Below, piece by piece: positions 44,479 through 53,119 of a stretch of DNA of 64,000 nt. Below the pieces are notes generated by a model. That model had not been told where the DNA came from. It saw only the letters and a list, made by a program, of their open reading frames with translations, and searched no databases. A program made the translations under genes and the position numbers. The DNA comes from Cohnella phaseoli (GTDB lineage Bacteria; Bacillota; Bacilli; Paenibacillales; Paenibacillaceae). Positions within the stretch are counted from its first letter, which is position 1. Every line of letters begins with the position of its first letter. The stretch lies in contig NZ_QRDZ01000002.1 in NCBI RefSeq assembly GCF_003386235.1, forward strand, positions 372,001 through 436,000. Direction: 5' to 3'.

Positions 44479-44499
44479 CCATTAAAAATAGAGGTTATG

Positions 44500-45999
44500 C
44501 TAATCTGCCAGCCCTAAGCGTTCAAGCTGTTCGGACGGCGCATGGAGCCGGGTTAATGTCTCTTTGAGAGCCTGCCGTATTTTCGCGAGCTGCCCCCGTT
44601 CACGATCGGCCAGGTTGACGAGCTCGCCAGGGTCGTCGGCCTTGTCGCTCAGCCAGGTAGGCGTCGGCCAAGAAGCGCAGTCGAACACCTCTCTCCGTCC
44701 GTCCCGATAAGGACCGAGGTCGTAGGGAATGAACTTGGCCAAGCAGGTTCCGTACCAATTCAGCGGCTGATTGTCCGCGACCGGAGATTGATGCAACGCC
44801 CAGCGGCCGTCGGTAATCGTGACGCTCTTGCCGAACATCCCGCTGATCGCGTATTCGCGGAATCGGGCATGCTCGTTCTCCAGCACCGGTGTGAGATCGA
44901 GCCCGTGACGGTCGTCCGGACAGCGTTTGCCCGCTGCGCGCAGAACGGTCGGATAAATGTCGACGAGCTGGGCCAACTGCTGTCTTCGGGTCCCCTGTCC
45001 GCCATGCGGATAGGCGACGATAAACGGGATATGCGAGACGGCGTCGTATTGATGCGTCTGCAGCTTGCCCGTACGGCCAAGGTCGCCGTTGTACGTACCG
45101 TGGTCTGTCGTAAAAATGAGCATCGTGTTGCGCCACAGATCGAGCTCGTCCATTTTGTCGAGCAGCTTGCCTAGCCATTTGTCGACGAGTACGACGTTGG
45201 CCGCGTAGCAAGCCTGCACATGCTTGAGCTGGTCCTCGGTCATATGCTTGCGCCACTCGTCGTAAGGCGCCTGCGGGATAAAGCGTTCGACGTCGTAGCC
45301 CCGCGGATCGAACATTTTGACGTATTCCTCCGGAGGATCCCAAGGCTCGTGCGGATCGAAGCAGTCCAGATGCAGGTAGAAATTGTCGTGCGTATGGTTC
45401 GCTTCCAGCCACTCCGCCGCCTTGGTGAAAATTTGGGCGGCGAAATAATCGGCCTCCGATTTGCGCGTCAGATGAACGTTGCGGAAATGCCGCTCCAGCT
45501 TCGTGCCCCGTTCCGAGTCCGGACAAGGAAACTCCACCGGGTCCGTTCTCCAGGCGTCCGCCTCGTGCCCGCGCACGAATTCGAAGCCTGTATAGCCCAT
45601 ATGATAGTTGCCGGCTCCCTGCTCCCACATATGAAAATGATCGGTAATAAAGTAGCTGACGGGATTGCCCTCTCTCAGCTGTTCGGTCAACGAACGGTTC
45701 GGCGGACCGGAGATTTGCCGGGGCAGGTCGAGGTCGTCCTCCTCTAGCGGGCCCCAGCCGCGCTCCAGAAATTCGTACCTTCCCGTATAGATATCCCGGC
45801 GCGCCGGCATGCATGGCGTCGAACCGCAGTAAGCGTGGTCGAACACGATTCCCTTCTCGGCAAGGCGGTCCATATTCGGCGTCGGGACGACCCACGGCTG
45901 CTGCGCGTCTCCCGTAACCCGGTCAAGCGGACGCCCGTGATGATAAGGACCGCAATGATCCCGTCTTAACGTATCGCATACGATAACAATGCTGTTCAT
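44500..45999 (-). CDS. Sulfatase (type I, formylglycine-dependent)
   Basis: The 499-residue cytoplasmic enzyme starts with the metal site IVIVCDTLRRDHCGPY and carries the sulfatase signature STPCMPARRD, in which the Cys is converted to formylglycine. Later metal and substrate segments LHLDCFDPHEPWDPPEEY and LIFTTDHGTYNGDLGRTGK are present. It hydrolyses sulfate esters, here probably on an imported sugar because no signal peptide is seen. A maturase for the formylglycine is not in the window. It is the last gene of the operon and follows the GHL6 enzyme by 23 bases. Confidence 0.93.
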   Translation of the reverse strand: MNSIVIVCDTLRRDHCGPYHHGRPLDRVTGDAQQPWVVPTPNMDRLAEKGIVFDHAYCGSTPCMPARRDIYTGRYEFLERGWGPLEEDDLDLPRQISGPPNRSLTEQLREGNPVSYFITDHFHMWEQGAGNYHMGYTGFEFVRGHEADAWRTDPVEFPCPDSERGTKLERHFRNVHLTRKSEADYFAAQIFTKAAEWLEANHTHDNFYLHLDCFDPHEPWDPPEEYVKMFDPRGYDVERFIPQAPYDEWRKHMTEDQLKHVQACYAANVVLVDKWLGKLLDKMDELDLWRNTMLIFTTDHGTYNGDLGRTGKLQTHQYDAVSHIPFIVAYPHGGQGTRRQQLAQLVDIYPTVLRAAGKRCPDDRHGLDLTPVLENEHARFREYAISGMFGKSVTITDGRWALHQSPVADNQPLNWYGTCLAKFIPYDLGPYRDGRREVFDCASWPTPTWLSDKADDPGELVNLADRERGQLAKIRQALKETLTRLHAPSEQLERLGLAD

Positions 46000-46022
46000 G
46001 AACGTTCACCTCGGATTTGCAA

Positions 46023-48059
46023 TCATTCGTTGTCGCTCAGTTCGACGATCGTGTGGATATGAACCTTAGGAACGGTAAACCGGATGCCTCGCTCCGTCGC
46101 CACTGTCTCCAGCTTTAGTCCGTCCGGACGCGTCGTTGCCGAACGGATGAGCGGATCGTTGATGCGCACTTCAATGTCATGCACCGGCGTAATGCTCTCG
46201 ATCGGGTCGTAGAACGAGCTGCTCTTCTCGCCCGCATGGATGTTCTGGAAATTGATCAGGTGCAAAAACTTCTTGCCGTCCTTCTCCATCAGGTTTGCTT
46301 CGACGTGCACCGGGGCGTCGGTTTCGAACGTTTTGCCCGTATCGTACTGGTCCAGCAAATTCGTCACGATCCGCCTTACCCAGAAGTGATTGCTGTTCCA
46401 GTACGTGCGGAACACCGGGGCCGCGATATAGAGCGCCGTGCCTTGGCCGTACCGGTTAGCGCTGATCGCGGGAAAATCGCTGACCAGCCCGGCCGGCGGC
46501 ATCGGATGGCGGAAGGCGCGATTGACCGCCGGCACCGTGAGCGGCCATTGGATCAGGCTGAGCGTCTCGGCCGTCGTCGGGACGGTTTTGATAAATTCTC
46601 CTTCTACCAATTGAGGAATGCGAGCAACGCCCTTCCATAGCTCCTCGCGTTCCGTCAAATAAGCGAACGAATAAGGCGTGCGCTCCAAATAATCCAGGCC
46701 GAGTACGTCGGCCAGCGCGAAGTTTTTCGCTTCCCTGGAGTATGTCGCCGATCCTTCGGCCAGCAGCAAGCCGCCGCCTTGCACGAATGCTCTCAGCCGT
46801 TCGGCCGACTCCGGCGACAGCTTGACGTTCTCCGGCAGCACGACCGCTCGATAGCCCGTCAAATCCGGAAAATCGTTATTATAGTAGAGATCGAATTGAT
46901 GATGGCCCTCGATCAGCATTTTCGCCGAGCCGAACGTCGCCGCATCGTCCTTGTCGTGATACCAGTTGTTCGTGTTGTCGGCGATTACGGCGATGCCGCG
47001 AACGCTCTTCGCGCCGATGCAGAACGCCTCCCGCTCCTCCACGAAGGAGAACGCTTCGCCGATGATGTCGTACACGCCGCTCTGCAGCGTGCCGTTGGGC
47101 AGCACCTGGTCGCCGATGTTGATGATGCCGCCGTTGGCCATAATGCAGGCGAACTCGAACTTGAGCTGCTCGGCCGTCTTGCAGGACATAAGCCCCCAGC
47201 CTTCCGTGAAGCGGACCGTCATGATCTGAACCGGTACGTCCAGCGTGCGAATGTGGCGGGCGCGGATCGAGTGGCCGAGGAACGAGCCGGTCGCGGATGG
47301 CTGCGACTCCCACAAGCCGTAGTCGCTCGTCGCGTTAACCGATGCAGGCTCGCCCATTCGCCAAGCTCCGTTGCAATTGACGAGTACCTCCGGACGAATT
47401 TTCCGAATCACGTCGTAAATTTCCTTCATGCAGCGGGCGGCGGTATCGATGCCGAAGCCGACGACCAGCTCGCGGTTCGTCTTCAGCAGCTCCGGCGTCA
47501 GCTCCTGCCCGTGTTCCTCGTAAAATTTCTTTTTGCAATAATTGCAGAAGCAATAGTGGTTATGAAGATAAGGGATATCGAACAGATAGCCGTCCATCTC
47601 GTATTTCTCGGTAATTTCCTTCACCTGGGGAATGACAAGCTCTTCCCGGTAGGGGCTGTTGAGGCACGGCAGCTCCCATACGGTGCCTTCGCTGCCCCGG
47701 ACCTTGCCGAATTCGTCGACTTGATACCAGTCGGGGTTGTTCAGCACCGCATGCGCGTCGGTCCCGAGCGAATAGTAGGCGATTACTTTGATATCGTGCT
47801 TCTTCGCCTCCGCGAGCACCTCGCCGAAGAAATCCTCCTTCAGCCCGCTGTGTCTGTGTCCGACCGCATTGTCATAAAACGCGTTGCCGAAATGGCATTT
47901 CGTAAATACGCCGATGACGTTTGCCTTGGCCCGGACAAACTCGGAGACAAACTCTTGCGCGTTGAAATTATGGATCGCGTCGCGCGGAAATTCCGGCATG
48001 TGAAAATCGATATGAACCTGTCTGATATTTTCGCGAAACCATTGATCGTTCTTTTTCAT
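46023..48059 (-). CDS. GHL6-type putative glycosidase with beta-galactosidase-like middle domain
   Basis: The 678-residue protein begins with a TIM barrel of the hypothetical glycosyl hydrolase 6 type (IRQVHIDFHMPEFPRDAIHN, then AKANVIGVFTKCHFGNAFY, IKVIAYYSLGTDAHAV and MDGYLFDIPYLHNHYCFCNYC). A trimerisation-like flavodoxin fold follows (about 380-560: VVLPENVKLSPESAERLRAF, GGGLLLAEGSATY), and then a beta domain. There is no signal peptide. I start at ATG 48059, which has AGGAGGAG upstream. Fucosidase or galactosidase activity is possible but unproven. Its pairing with a sulfatase suggests a sulfated glycan substrate. Confidence 0.8.
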   Translation of the reverse strand: MKKNDQWFRENIRQVHIDFHMPEFPRDAIHNFNAQEFVSEFVRAKANVIGVFTKCHFGNAFYDNAVGHRHSGLKEDFFGEVLAEAKKHDIKVIAYYSLGTDAHAVLNNPDWYQVDEFGKVRGSEGTVWELPCLNSPYREELVIPQVKEITEKYEMDGYLFDIPYLHNHYCFCNYCKKKFYEEHGQELTPELLKTNRELVVGFGIDTAARCMKEIYDVIRKIRPEVLVNCNGAWRMGEPASVNATSDYGLWESQPSATGSFLGHSIRARHIRTLDVPVQIMTVRFTEGWGLMSCKTAEQLKFEFACIMANGGIINIGDQVLPNGTLQSGVYDIIGEAFSFVEEREAFCIGAKSVRGIAVIADNTNNWYHDKDDAATFGSAKMLIEGHHQFDLYYNNDFPDLTGYRAVVLPENVKLSPESAERLRAFVQGGGLLLAEGSATYSREAKNFALADVLGLDYLERTPYSFAYLTEREELWKGVARIPQLVEGEFIKTVPTTAETLSLIQWPLTVPAVNRAFRHPMPPAGLVSDFPAISANRYGQGTALYIAAPVFRTYWNSNHFWVRRIVTNLLDQYDTGKTFETDAPVHVEANLMEKDGKKFLHLINFQNIHAGEKSSSFYDPIESITPVHDIEVRINDPLIRSATTRPDGLKLETVATERGIRFTVPKVHIHTIVELSDNE

Positions 48060-48170
48060 GAATTGCGCTCCTCCTGTTGCCGTATGGAAAAATCCCCGCA
48101 TATGGGAAGGAGGAACCGCCCTTGCGGGCGCTCCTCCTGTCGATCACCCGGCCTTCCCTCGGCGCGAAGC

Positions 48171-49631
48171 CTATTGCTGCTTCGTTCCGTAGCCGTTTTC
48201 CTTGGTCCAGTCGTTCGTTTTCAGCACCAGGCCCATATCCGCTTTCAACGTTTTCTGCAGCTCGGTTCTGTACTTCTCTTCCGTTATCGTGCCTTCCAAA
48301 TACAGCTGGCCGATCTTCACCAGATCCTCGTTCAACTTCTTGTCGATATGCGCAGCGTAGAAATTGACGAGAATCCGTTCGCCGACAAACTGGAAGCCGC
48401 TCAGGTTGGACGGCAAGTCGACTCCGGCCAGCGTTGTCGCGACGTACATCTTGTTGCCCATAATCGTGGCGACCTCCGGCGAAGACAGGTACATGAAGAA
48501 GTCTACTGCCGCCGCCAGCTTGTCCCCCGTCACCTTCTTCGGAATTGCGAAGACCAGATCAGGGTAGCCGCCGAGCTCGTAGTTTTTCTCAGCCGCGTTC
48601 GGGTTTTGCTCCTTGGTCAGGTAAGGCAGTGCAAAAGTTCCGTATTCGAATTTGCGAGCCTTGGAATCCTGGATCGTCTTCAGTTCGAAGTTGCCGGCCA
48701 TGACCATCGCCGCGTCGCCGCGCAGGAACATTTCCTTGGCCGCGTCGCCGTTCATCGCGTTGTAGCCCTTCGCCCAATATTGCGACCAATCCTTGATGAT
48801 CGGCATATAGCCCGTCCAATCCGGCGACTCCAGATCGACCGCGCCTTCGTCGACGGAAGCGGCGATCTCGTTGAGCTCAAGCTGACGGTTGCCGTTGAAG
48901 TCGAAGCTTCTGACCTTCTCGGCCGCAAGCTGGTTGGTCATCATATTGACGGCCCACAGGTAATGGTTGTCGCCCGGCTTGGAGTTCGCGAAAGCGAACG
49001 GCGTTACGCCGGCTTCCTTGAGCTTCGCCTGCACGTCGAGGAATTCCGTCCACGTCTTCGGAATCGACAGATTGTGCTGCTTGAACAGGTCCTGATTGTA
49101 GAACACCCGAATGGACAGCGTTTGCAGCGTAATGCCGGCGAGGCTGCCGGAGGTCGGGTTTTTCATTTCGTTCAGAATCGAAGGATTAAACGTATCCTTC
49201 CACACCTTGTTGCCCGCGTACGGGTTCGGCTTGTCATACTCTGCCGTCAGATCGACGAGCAGATCCTTGTTCAAGTCCTCGTGCGTCCATGTATAACGGC
49301 TGGGAATGATGTCGGGCGACGTGCCGCCGATCAGTCCCGTCGTCAGCCAGGTCCGGAACGCGTCTCCGTCGTTAGGCGCATAATCGAGCTTGATGCTGAC
49401 GTTGTCGTGCTTGCTCGTATAGCCGTCGACGATTTCCTGCCACACCTGCTTTGTCTCTTCGTCCTTCGGCGTCTCTACCGCAAACGTCAGGCTAACGGAT
49501 TTGGCCCCCGGCTCGCCGGACGCGCCCTGGCTTTCCTTGGAATTCGAATTTCCCGACGTGCAGCCGCTAAGCAGCGCAACCCCCATGCTTAAAATAAGAC
49601 CTGCGGATAATAAAGCCTTTTTGTTCTTCAA
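48171..49631 (-). CDS. Extracellular sugar-binding lipoprotein
   Basis: The lipoprotein of 486 residues has Cys24 in ALLSGCTSG, a Ser/Gly linker and an SBP type 1 domain (SVSLTFAVETPKDEETKQVWQ, GTSPDIIPSRYTW, IRVFYNQDLFKQHNL). It is third in the operon, behind its MalF and MalG partners, an order opposite to that of the other transporter operons in the window. The start is TTG 49631 or GTG 49634 behind GAGGTGG; the more upstream GTG overlaps that site. Confidence 0.92.
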   Translation of the reverse strand: MKNKKALLSAGLILSMGVALLSGCTSGNSNSKESQGASGEPGAKSVSLTFAVETPKDEETKQVWQEIVDGYTSKHDNVSIKLDYAPNDGDAFRTWLTTGLIGGTSPDIIPSRYTWTHEDLNKDLLVDLTAEYDKPNPYAGNKVWKDTFNPSILNEMKNPTSGSLAGITLQTLSIRVFYNQDLFKQHNLSIPKTWTEFLDVQAKLKEAGVTPFAFANSKPGDNHYLWAVNMMTNQLAAEKVRSFDFNGNRQLELNEIAASVDEGAVDLESPDWTGYMPIIKDWSQYWAKGYNAMNGDAAKEMFLRGDAAMVMAGNFELKTIQDSKARKFEYGTFALPYLTKEQNPNAAEKNYELGGYPDLVFAIPKKVTGDKLAAAVDFFMYLSSPEVATIMGNKMYVATTLAGVDLPSNLSGFQFVGERILVNFYAAHIDKKLNEDLVKIGQLYLEGTITEEKYRTELQKTLKADMGLVLKTNDWTKENGYGTKQQ

Positions 49632-49666
49632 CACGCGAACCACCTCTTTGTCTTTGTTTTTCTATC

Positions 49667-50485
49667 CTAACCCTTTACGGCCCCGGAGGTCACTCCGGAG
49701 ATGAAAGGTTTGGTAGCGACGATGAACAGCAGCAGCAGCGGGATCGAGGAAATGATGTAGCCCGCGAGCTTGACGCCGACGCCCTGGTCCATGTTCCCCG
49801 TAATCGTGCTGAGCGCAAGGATGACCGGCTTGACGGCGTCGCCGTTGGTAGCGACGAGCGGCCAGATGTAGTTGTTCCAGCCGGCGAGAAAGTTGATGAT
49901 CGCGACGGTGGCGATAATCGGCAGCGACAGCGGAATAACGATCCGGAGAAAAATTTGCCGTTCTCCGGCGCCCTCCATGTCTGCCGCTTCGAGCAGACTT
50001 TTGGGCAGCCCCTCGAAAAAGGTTTTCATCAGAAACGTCGCCATCGCCGCGCCGAAAGCCATCGGAGGGAAAATCTGCCCCTGATACGTATTTAACATGT
50101 CCAGTTTCTGAACGAGCAGAAACTGAGGGATAAGAATCAAGTAACCGGGAATCATCATAAGCGACAGGATCAGCACAAAAAAGAGCTGCTTCCCCGGATA
50201 GTCGAACCGGACGAACGAATAGGCGGCCAGCGAGGAGATGATAACGACTCCGACGACGATGGCCGAGGAGATCAGCACCGTATTGCCGATAAATGGCGCG
50301 ATCTGCTTAAAGGCGACCGAGTAATTGTCCAGGTGCAGCGGGAACGCCAGCCCCCAGAAGTTGTGGATCGCCTGCTCCGTATATTTCAACGAGCTGACGA
50401 GCAGCATGTAGAACGGGAACAGCGTCAGCGCAAGCAGAAGGGCCAAAGTTCCGAAATGCGGAACGGCTATCAGCTTCTTGTTCAT
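49667..50485 (-). CDS. Sugar ABC transporter permease, MalG type
   Basis: The 272-residue protein has six membrane helices, the EAA loop EAADMEGAGERQIFLRIVIPLSLPI and the ending TKPFISGVTSGAVKG typical of MalG. The ATG follows AAGGTGA. It is second in the operon. Its partners are the MalF-type protein just upstream and the binding lipoprotein just downstream. Confidence 0.93.
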   Translation of the reverse strand: MNKKLIAVPHFGTLALLLALTLFPFYMLLVSSLKYTEQAIHNFWGLAFPLHLDNYSVAFKQIAPFIGNTVLISSAIVVGVVIISSLAAYSFVRFDYPGKQLFFVLILSLMMIPGYLILIPQFLLVQKLDMLNTYQGQIFPPMAFGAAMATFLMKTFFEGLPKSLLEAADMEGAGERQIFLRIVIPLSLPIIATVAIINFLAGWNNYIWPLVATNGDAVKPVILALSTITGNMDQGVGVKLAGYIISSIPLLLLFIVATKPFISGVTSGAVKG

Positions 50486-50500
50486 CTCATTTTCACCTTC

Positions 50501-51397
50501 TTAGTCGATTTTATCTGTATTCTTGACGAACTTATTGTTGATGAGAGTGAGCAGCAGCAGGATGACGAACAGCACAAGGCCGATGGCGGAGGCATAGCCC
50601 ATCTCGCTGTAAGAGAAGCCTTTGGTGTACAGATACAGCGCCGGCGTAATCGTCTTGTCTCCCGGTCCTCCGTTCGTCAGCACGAGCACGTTCTCGAAGC
50701 TTTGAATCTGGTTGATAATTGTCAGCACCATGACGAGCTTAACCTGACTTCTCACGAGCGGCAGCTCCAGCTGAATAAACCGCTGCCAGGCGTTCATGCC
50801 GTCCAGCTTGGCCACCTCGAACAATTCGCTCGGGATCGACATGAGCCCCGCCAGATAGAGCAGGAACGTAATGCCGCCGATCCACGGAAAGTTGACGAAC
50901 ACGATCGACCAGATCGCCGTCTTGCTCTCCCCGAGCCAAGCGTGAGTCCAAGATTCCAGTCCGAGCTGCTCAAGCAGTTGGTTCAGCACTCCGTACTCCC
51001 CTGCGAAAATCCATTGCCAGGTCAAGTAGATGACGATGCTTGGAATGACGAGCGGGACGACGAACCATACTTTTAATAAGTTCTGCAATTTCAGCTGCTT
51101 GACGTGAAAAACGAGCACGGCCGCAAGCAGCGGAACCGTAAGCTGAATCAGCACTCCGCTCGCCGTGAAAATTCCGATGTTCTTCAGCGAAGTATAGAAC
51201 GTATCGTCCTGAAACAGGCGCACAAAGTTGTCGAAGCCGACAAACTCTTTCACGTTCGCGCCGTTCCAATTGTAGAACGACATCTTCACGGCATTGAAGA
51301 ACGGGATGTACTTGAACGTTCCGAGCACGAGGAAGATCGGGATAAGAAAGATGTAGCCCTTCCACTGCCTGCGGAAAAATCTAGCCGTATTTGTCAT
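50501..51397 (-). CDS. Sugar ABC transporter permease, MalF type
   Basis: The 298-residue protein has six helices (GYIFLIPIFLVLGTFKYIPFFNAVKMSFYNW) and an EAA loop EVAKLDGMNAWQRFIQLELPLVRSQ. It is the first gene of the operon, divergent from the YesN/YesM genes at 51587. GGAGGTCACGTT precedes the ATG. A cre-like sequence lies 34 bases upstream of the start. Confidence 0.93.
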   Translation of the reverse strand: MTNTARFFRRQWKGYIFLIPIFLVLGTFKYIPFFNAVKMSFYNWNGANVKEFVGFDNFVRLFQDDTFYTSLKNIGIFTASGVLIQLTVPLLAAVLVFHVKQLKLQNLLKVWFVVPLVIPSIVIYLTWQWIFAGEYGVLNQLLEQLGLESWTHAWLGESKTAIWSIVFVNFPWIGGITFLLYLAGLMSIPSELFEVAKLDGMNAWQRFIQLELPLVRSQVKLVMVLTIINQIQSFENVLVLTNGGPGDKTITPALYLYTKGFSYSEMGYASAIGLVLFVILLLLTLINNKFVKNTDKID

Positions 51398-51430
51398 AAC
51401 GTGACCTCCAATCGATAATCTAAACTGTAA

Positions 51431-51445
51431 TTGAAACCGCTTTAC
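51431..51445. promoter_or_regulatory. cre-like site between divergent transporter and kinase operons
   Basis: TTGAAACCGCTTTAC matches the CcpA site WTGNAANCGNWNNCW except for its last two bases. It lies 34 bases upstream of the MalF-type start. A TATACT at 51529-51534 is a possible -10 for the plus-strand regulator operon, with no good -35. Confidence 0.45.
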
Positions 51446-51586
51446 CCGTATAGGACGCTTTCTTTTTTCATGAGGGGGGTCATTTTTCGATGTGTTTCGT
51501 CTCCGCTTTTTCCCGCGAAAATGTATGCTATACTATTCCGTATCTTTAATAGCGCCGGGGAATATCGGTCAAAAGGTGGGGACAAC

Positions 51587-53119
51587 ATGAACGTGCTGAT
51601 CGTGGACGATCAAAGACTGTCGCGTGCGGGTATTGTGAAAATGATCGCGTGGGAGGCGCTGGGCCTGCGCCTTGCGGGAGAATGCGCGAACGGATACGAG
51701 GCTCTGAGGATGCTGGACGAGCTTGAGATCGATCTGGTCATTACCGACGTTCGGATGCCGCTTCTGGACGGGCTCGGCCTGATCGAACAGGCAAAGGAGC
51801 TGTATCCGAATATTGCCTTTCTCGTCATCAGCGGCTACGACGATTACGCCTATGTGCGCAAATCGATTCAGCTTGCCGTGGCCGACTATTTGTTGAAGCC
51901 GGCGGACGCGGACGAGCTGAACGCCCAGTTGGGGCTGCTAATCGGAAAAACGCGGAGCGCTCGGGAAAAGGCGGAGACGCAGCTGCGCAAGACGCGGGAG
52001 CAGTTTATTCATCTGCTGCTTGAAGGCGCTTACGATCGAAACGAGCTGCTGCTGGAGGATTGGACGGACATTCGTCCGGAAGAGGGCGAGGACGCTTTCG
52101 CTGCAGCCATGTTCGACTGCTCGGAGGATAAGGCGTTGCTGGAAGCGAGATTCCGAACGCTGGCGGACGGCTGCGAGACGTTCCTTATCCGAATGAGGGG
52201 CGATTGCTATACGCTCGTCGCGATGGGGCGAGCCGAAGCGATCGAAGCGCTCCTCCCCGTTCTCCGCGCCGAGCTGGAAGATAGAGGGAGCTATCGCTTC
52301 GCGGGCATCGGGGCCGCGGTTCGCGGCATCGAAGCGTTAGCCGGGACGGCGAAAGAAGCCAGCGACGCCTATCTGCTTCAGGCCAGCCTGCCGGACGGCG
52401 GACAAGAGCGGCTGACGTCTCCTGCTTCCGAAGGAGCGTCCTCCGAGATGGGAGCATTCCCCCTTAACTCCTCTTGGGAGCGGGATTGGCTGCTGCTGCT
52501 GAAGAAGGGCAACGCGAAGGCAATCGTCGGCAAGCTGGACGAACTGAGCGGCGCGGGCGAACCGTCCGCCGGCGGACAAGACTGGCTGGAGGGCGTGTAT
52601 CCTTACCTCCAGCTGCGCGGCGCACGGGAAATGTACGAGGCCGGGCTCATTGACGAGCAAACCTACGAGGAGGCTTTCGTCATCGCCAGAAAGCTGCCGT
52701 ATATCGCCGGCCTGGAGCGCAAGCGCGACGTTGTGGCGGACTATTTCTCCCGCTGCCTGGATTCGGAAAACCGGCTGCAGACCAAGCAGCTGAAGGAAGC
52801 GGTGGAGAACGCCAAAGCGTTCATCGACGCCAATTACCGTCTGCCGATCAACTTGACGGATTTGGCGCTGACCTCCTATATGAGCCCGGGCTATTTCAGC
52901 ACGCTGTTCCGACAGCATACCGGGCGAAACTTTCTTGAATATGTGACTCAGCTACGGATCGAGCATGCGAAGAAGCTGATCGCGGACGATCCGGACGCTA
53001 AGATCGGCGATGTCGCCGTTCAATGCGGCTATCAGGATCTCAAGCATTTCCGCAAGCTGTTCAAACGCTATACCGGAGTAACTCCGCTTCAGTACAAGGA
53101 GGGAACCGGCGTTGATTAG
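51587..53119 (+). CDS. YesN-type response regulator, REC plus AraC domain
   Basis: The 510-residue protein has an N-terminal receiver (NVLIVDDQRLSRAG, Asp in DLVITDVRMPLLDG, VISGYDDYAYVRKSI, LLKPADADE), a long variable middle region and a C-terminal AraC double helix-turn-helix (LALTSYMSPGYFSTLFRQHTG, GDVAVQCGYQDLKHFRKLFKRYTG). ATG 51587 follows AAAGGTGGGG; earlier in-frame codons give no sensible protein. It probably activates the divergent permease operon in response to the adjacent kinase. Confidence 0.94.
   Translation: MNVLIVDDQRLSRAGIVKMIAWEALGLRLAGECANGYEALRMLDELEIDLVITDVRMPLLDGLGLIEQAKELYPNIAFLVISGYDDYAYVRKSIQLAVADYLLKPADADELNAQLGLLIGKTRSAREKAETQLRKTREQFIHLLLEGAYDRNELLLEDWTDIRPEEGEDAFAAAMFDCSEDKALLEARFRTLADGCETFLIRMRGDCYTLVAMGRAEAIEALLPVLRAELEDRGSYRFAGIGAAVRGIEALAGTAKEASDAYLLQASLPDGGQERLTSPASEGASSEMGAFPLNSSWERDWLLLLKKGNAKAIVGKLDELSGAGEPSAGGQDWLEGVYPYLQLRGAREMYEAGLIDEQTYEEAFVIARKLPYIAGLERKRDVVADYFSRCLDSENRLQTKQLKEAVENAKAFIDANYRLPINLTDLALTSYMSPGYFSTLFRQHTGRNFLEYVTQLRIEHAKKLIADDPDAKIGDVAVQCGYQDLKHFRKLFKRYTGVTPLQYKEGTGVD

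Larger units (their letters stand above)
43819..44499. other. Long intergenic region, 681 bases
   Basis: The region contains, in order, the leader of the binding-protein gene, the putative operator and promoter with a cre site (43938-44021), about 290 bases in which I see no gene or clear element, a 14-base inverted repeat (44316-44369) and the sulfatase terminator (44441-44478). Short open frames in it are not protein-like. Confidence 0.6.

Noticed and set aside
46779..49592. 937-residue plus-strand open frame
   Set aside because: It is antisense to the GHL6 and binding-protein genes, is rich in Arg, Val and His as expected for a GC-rich shadow, and has no domain pattern.
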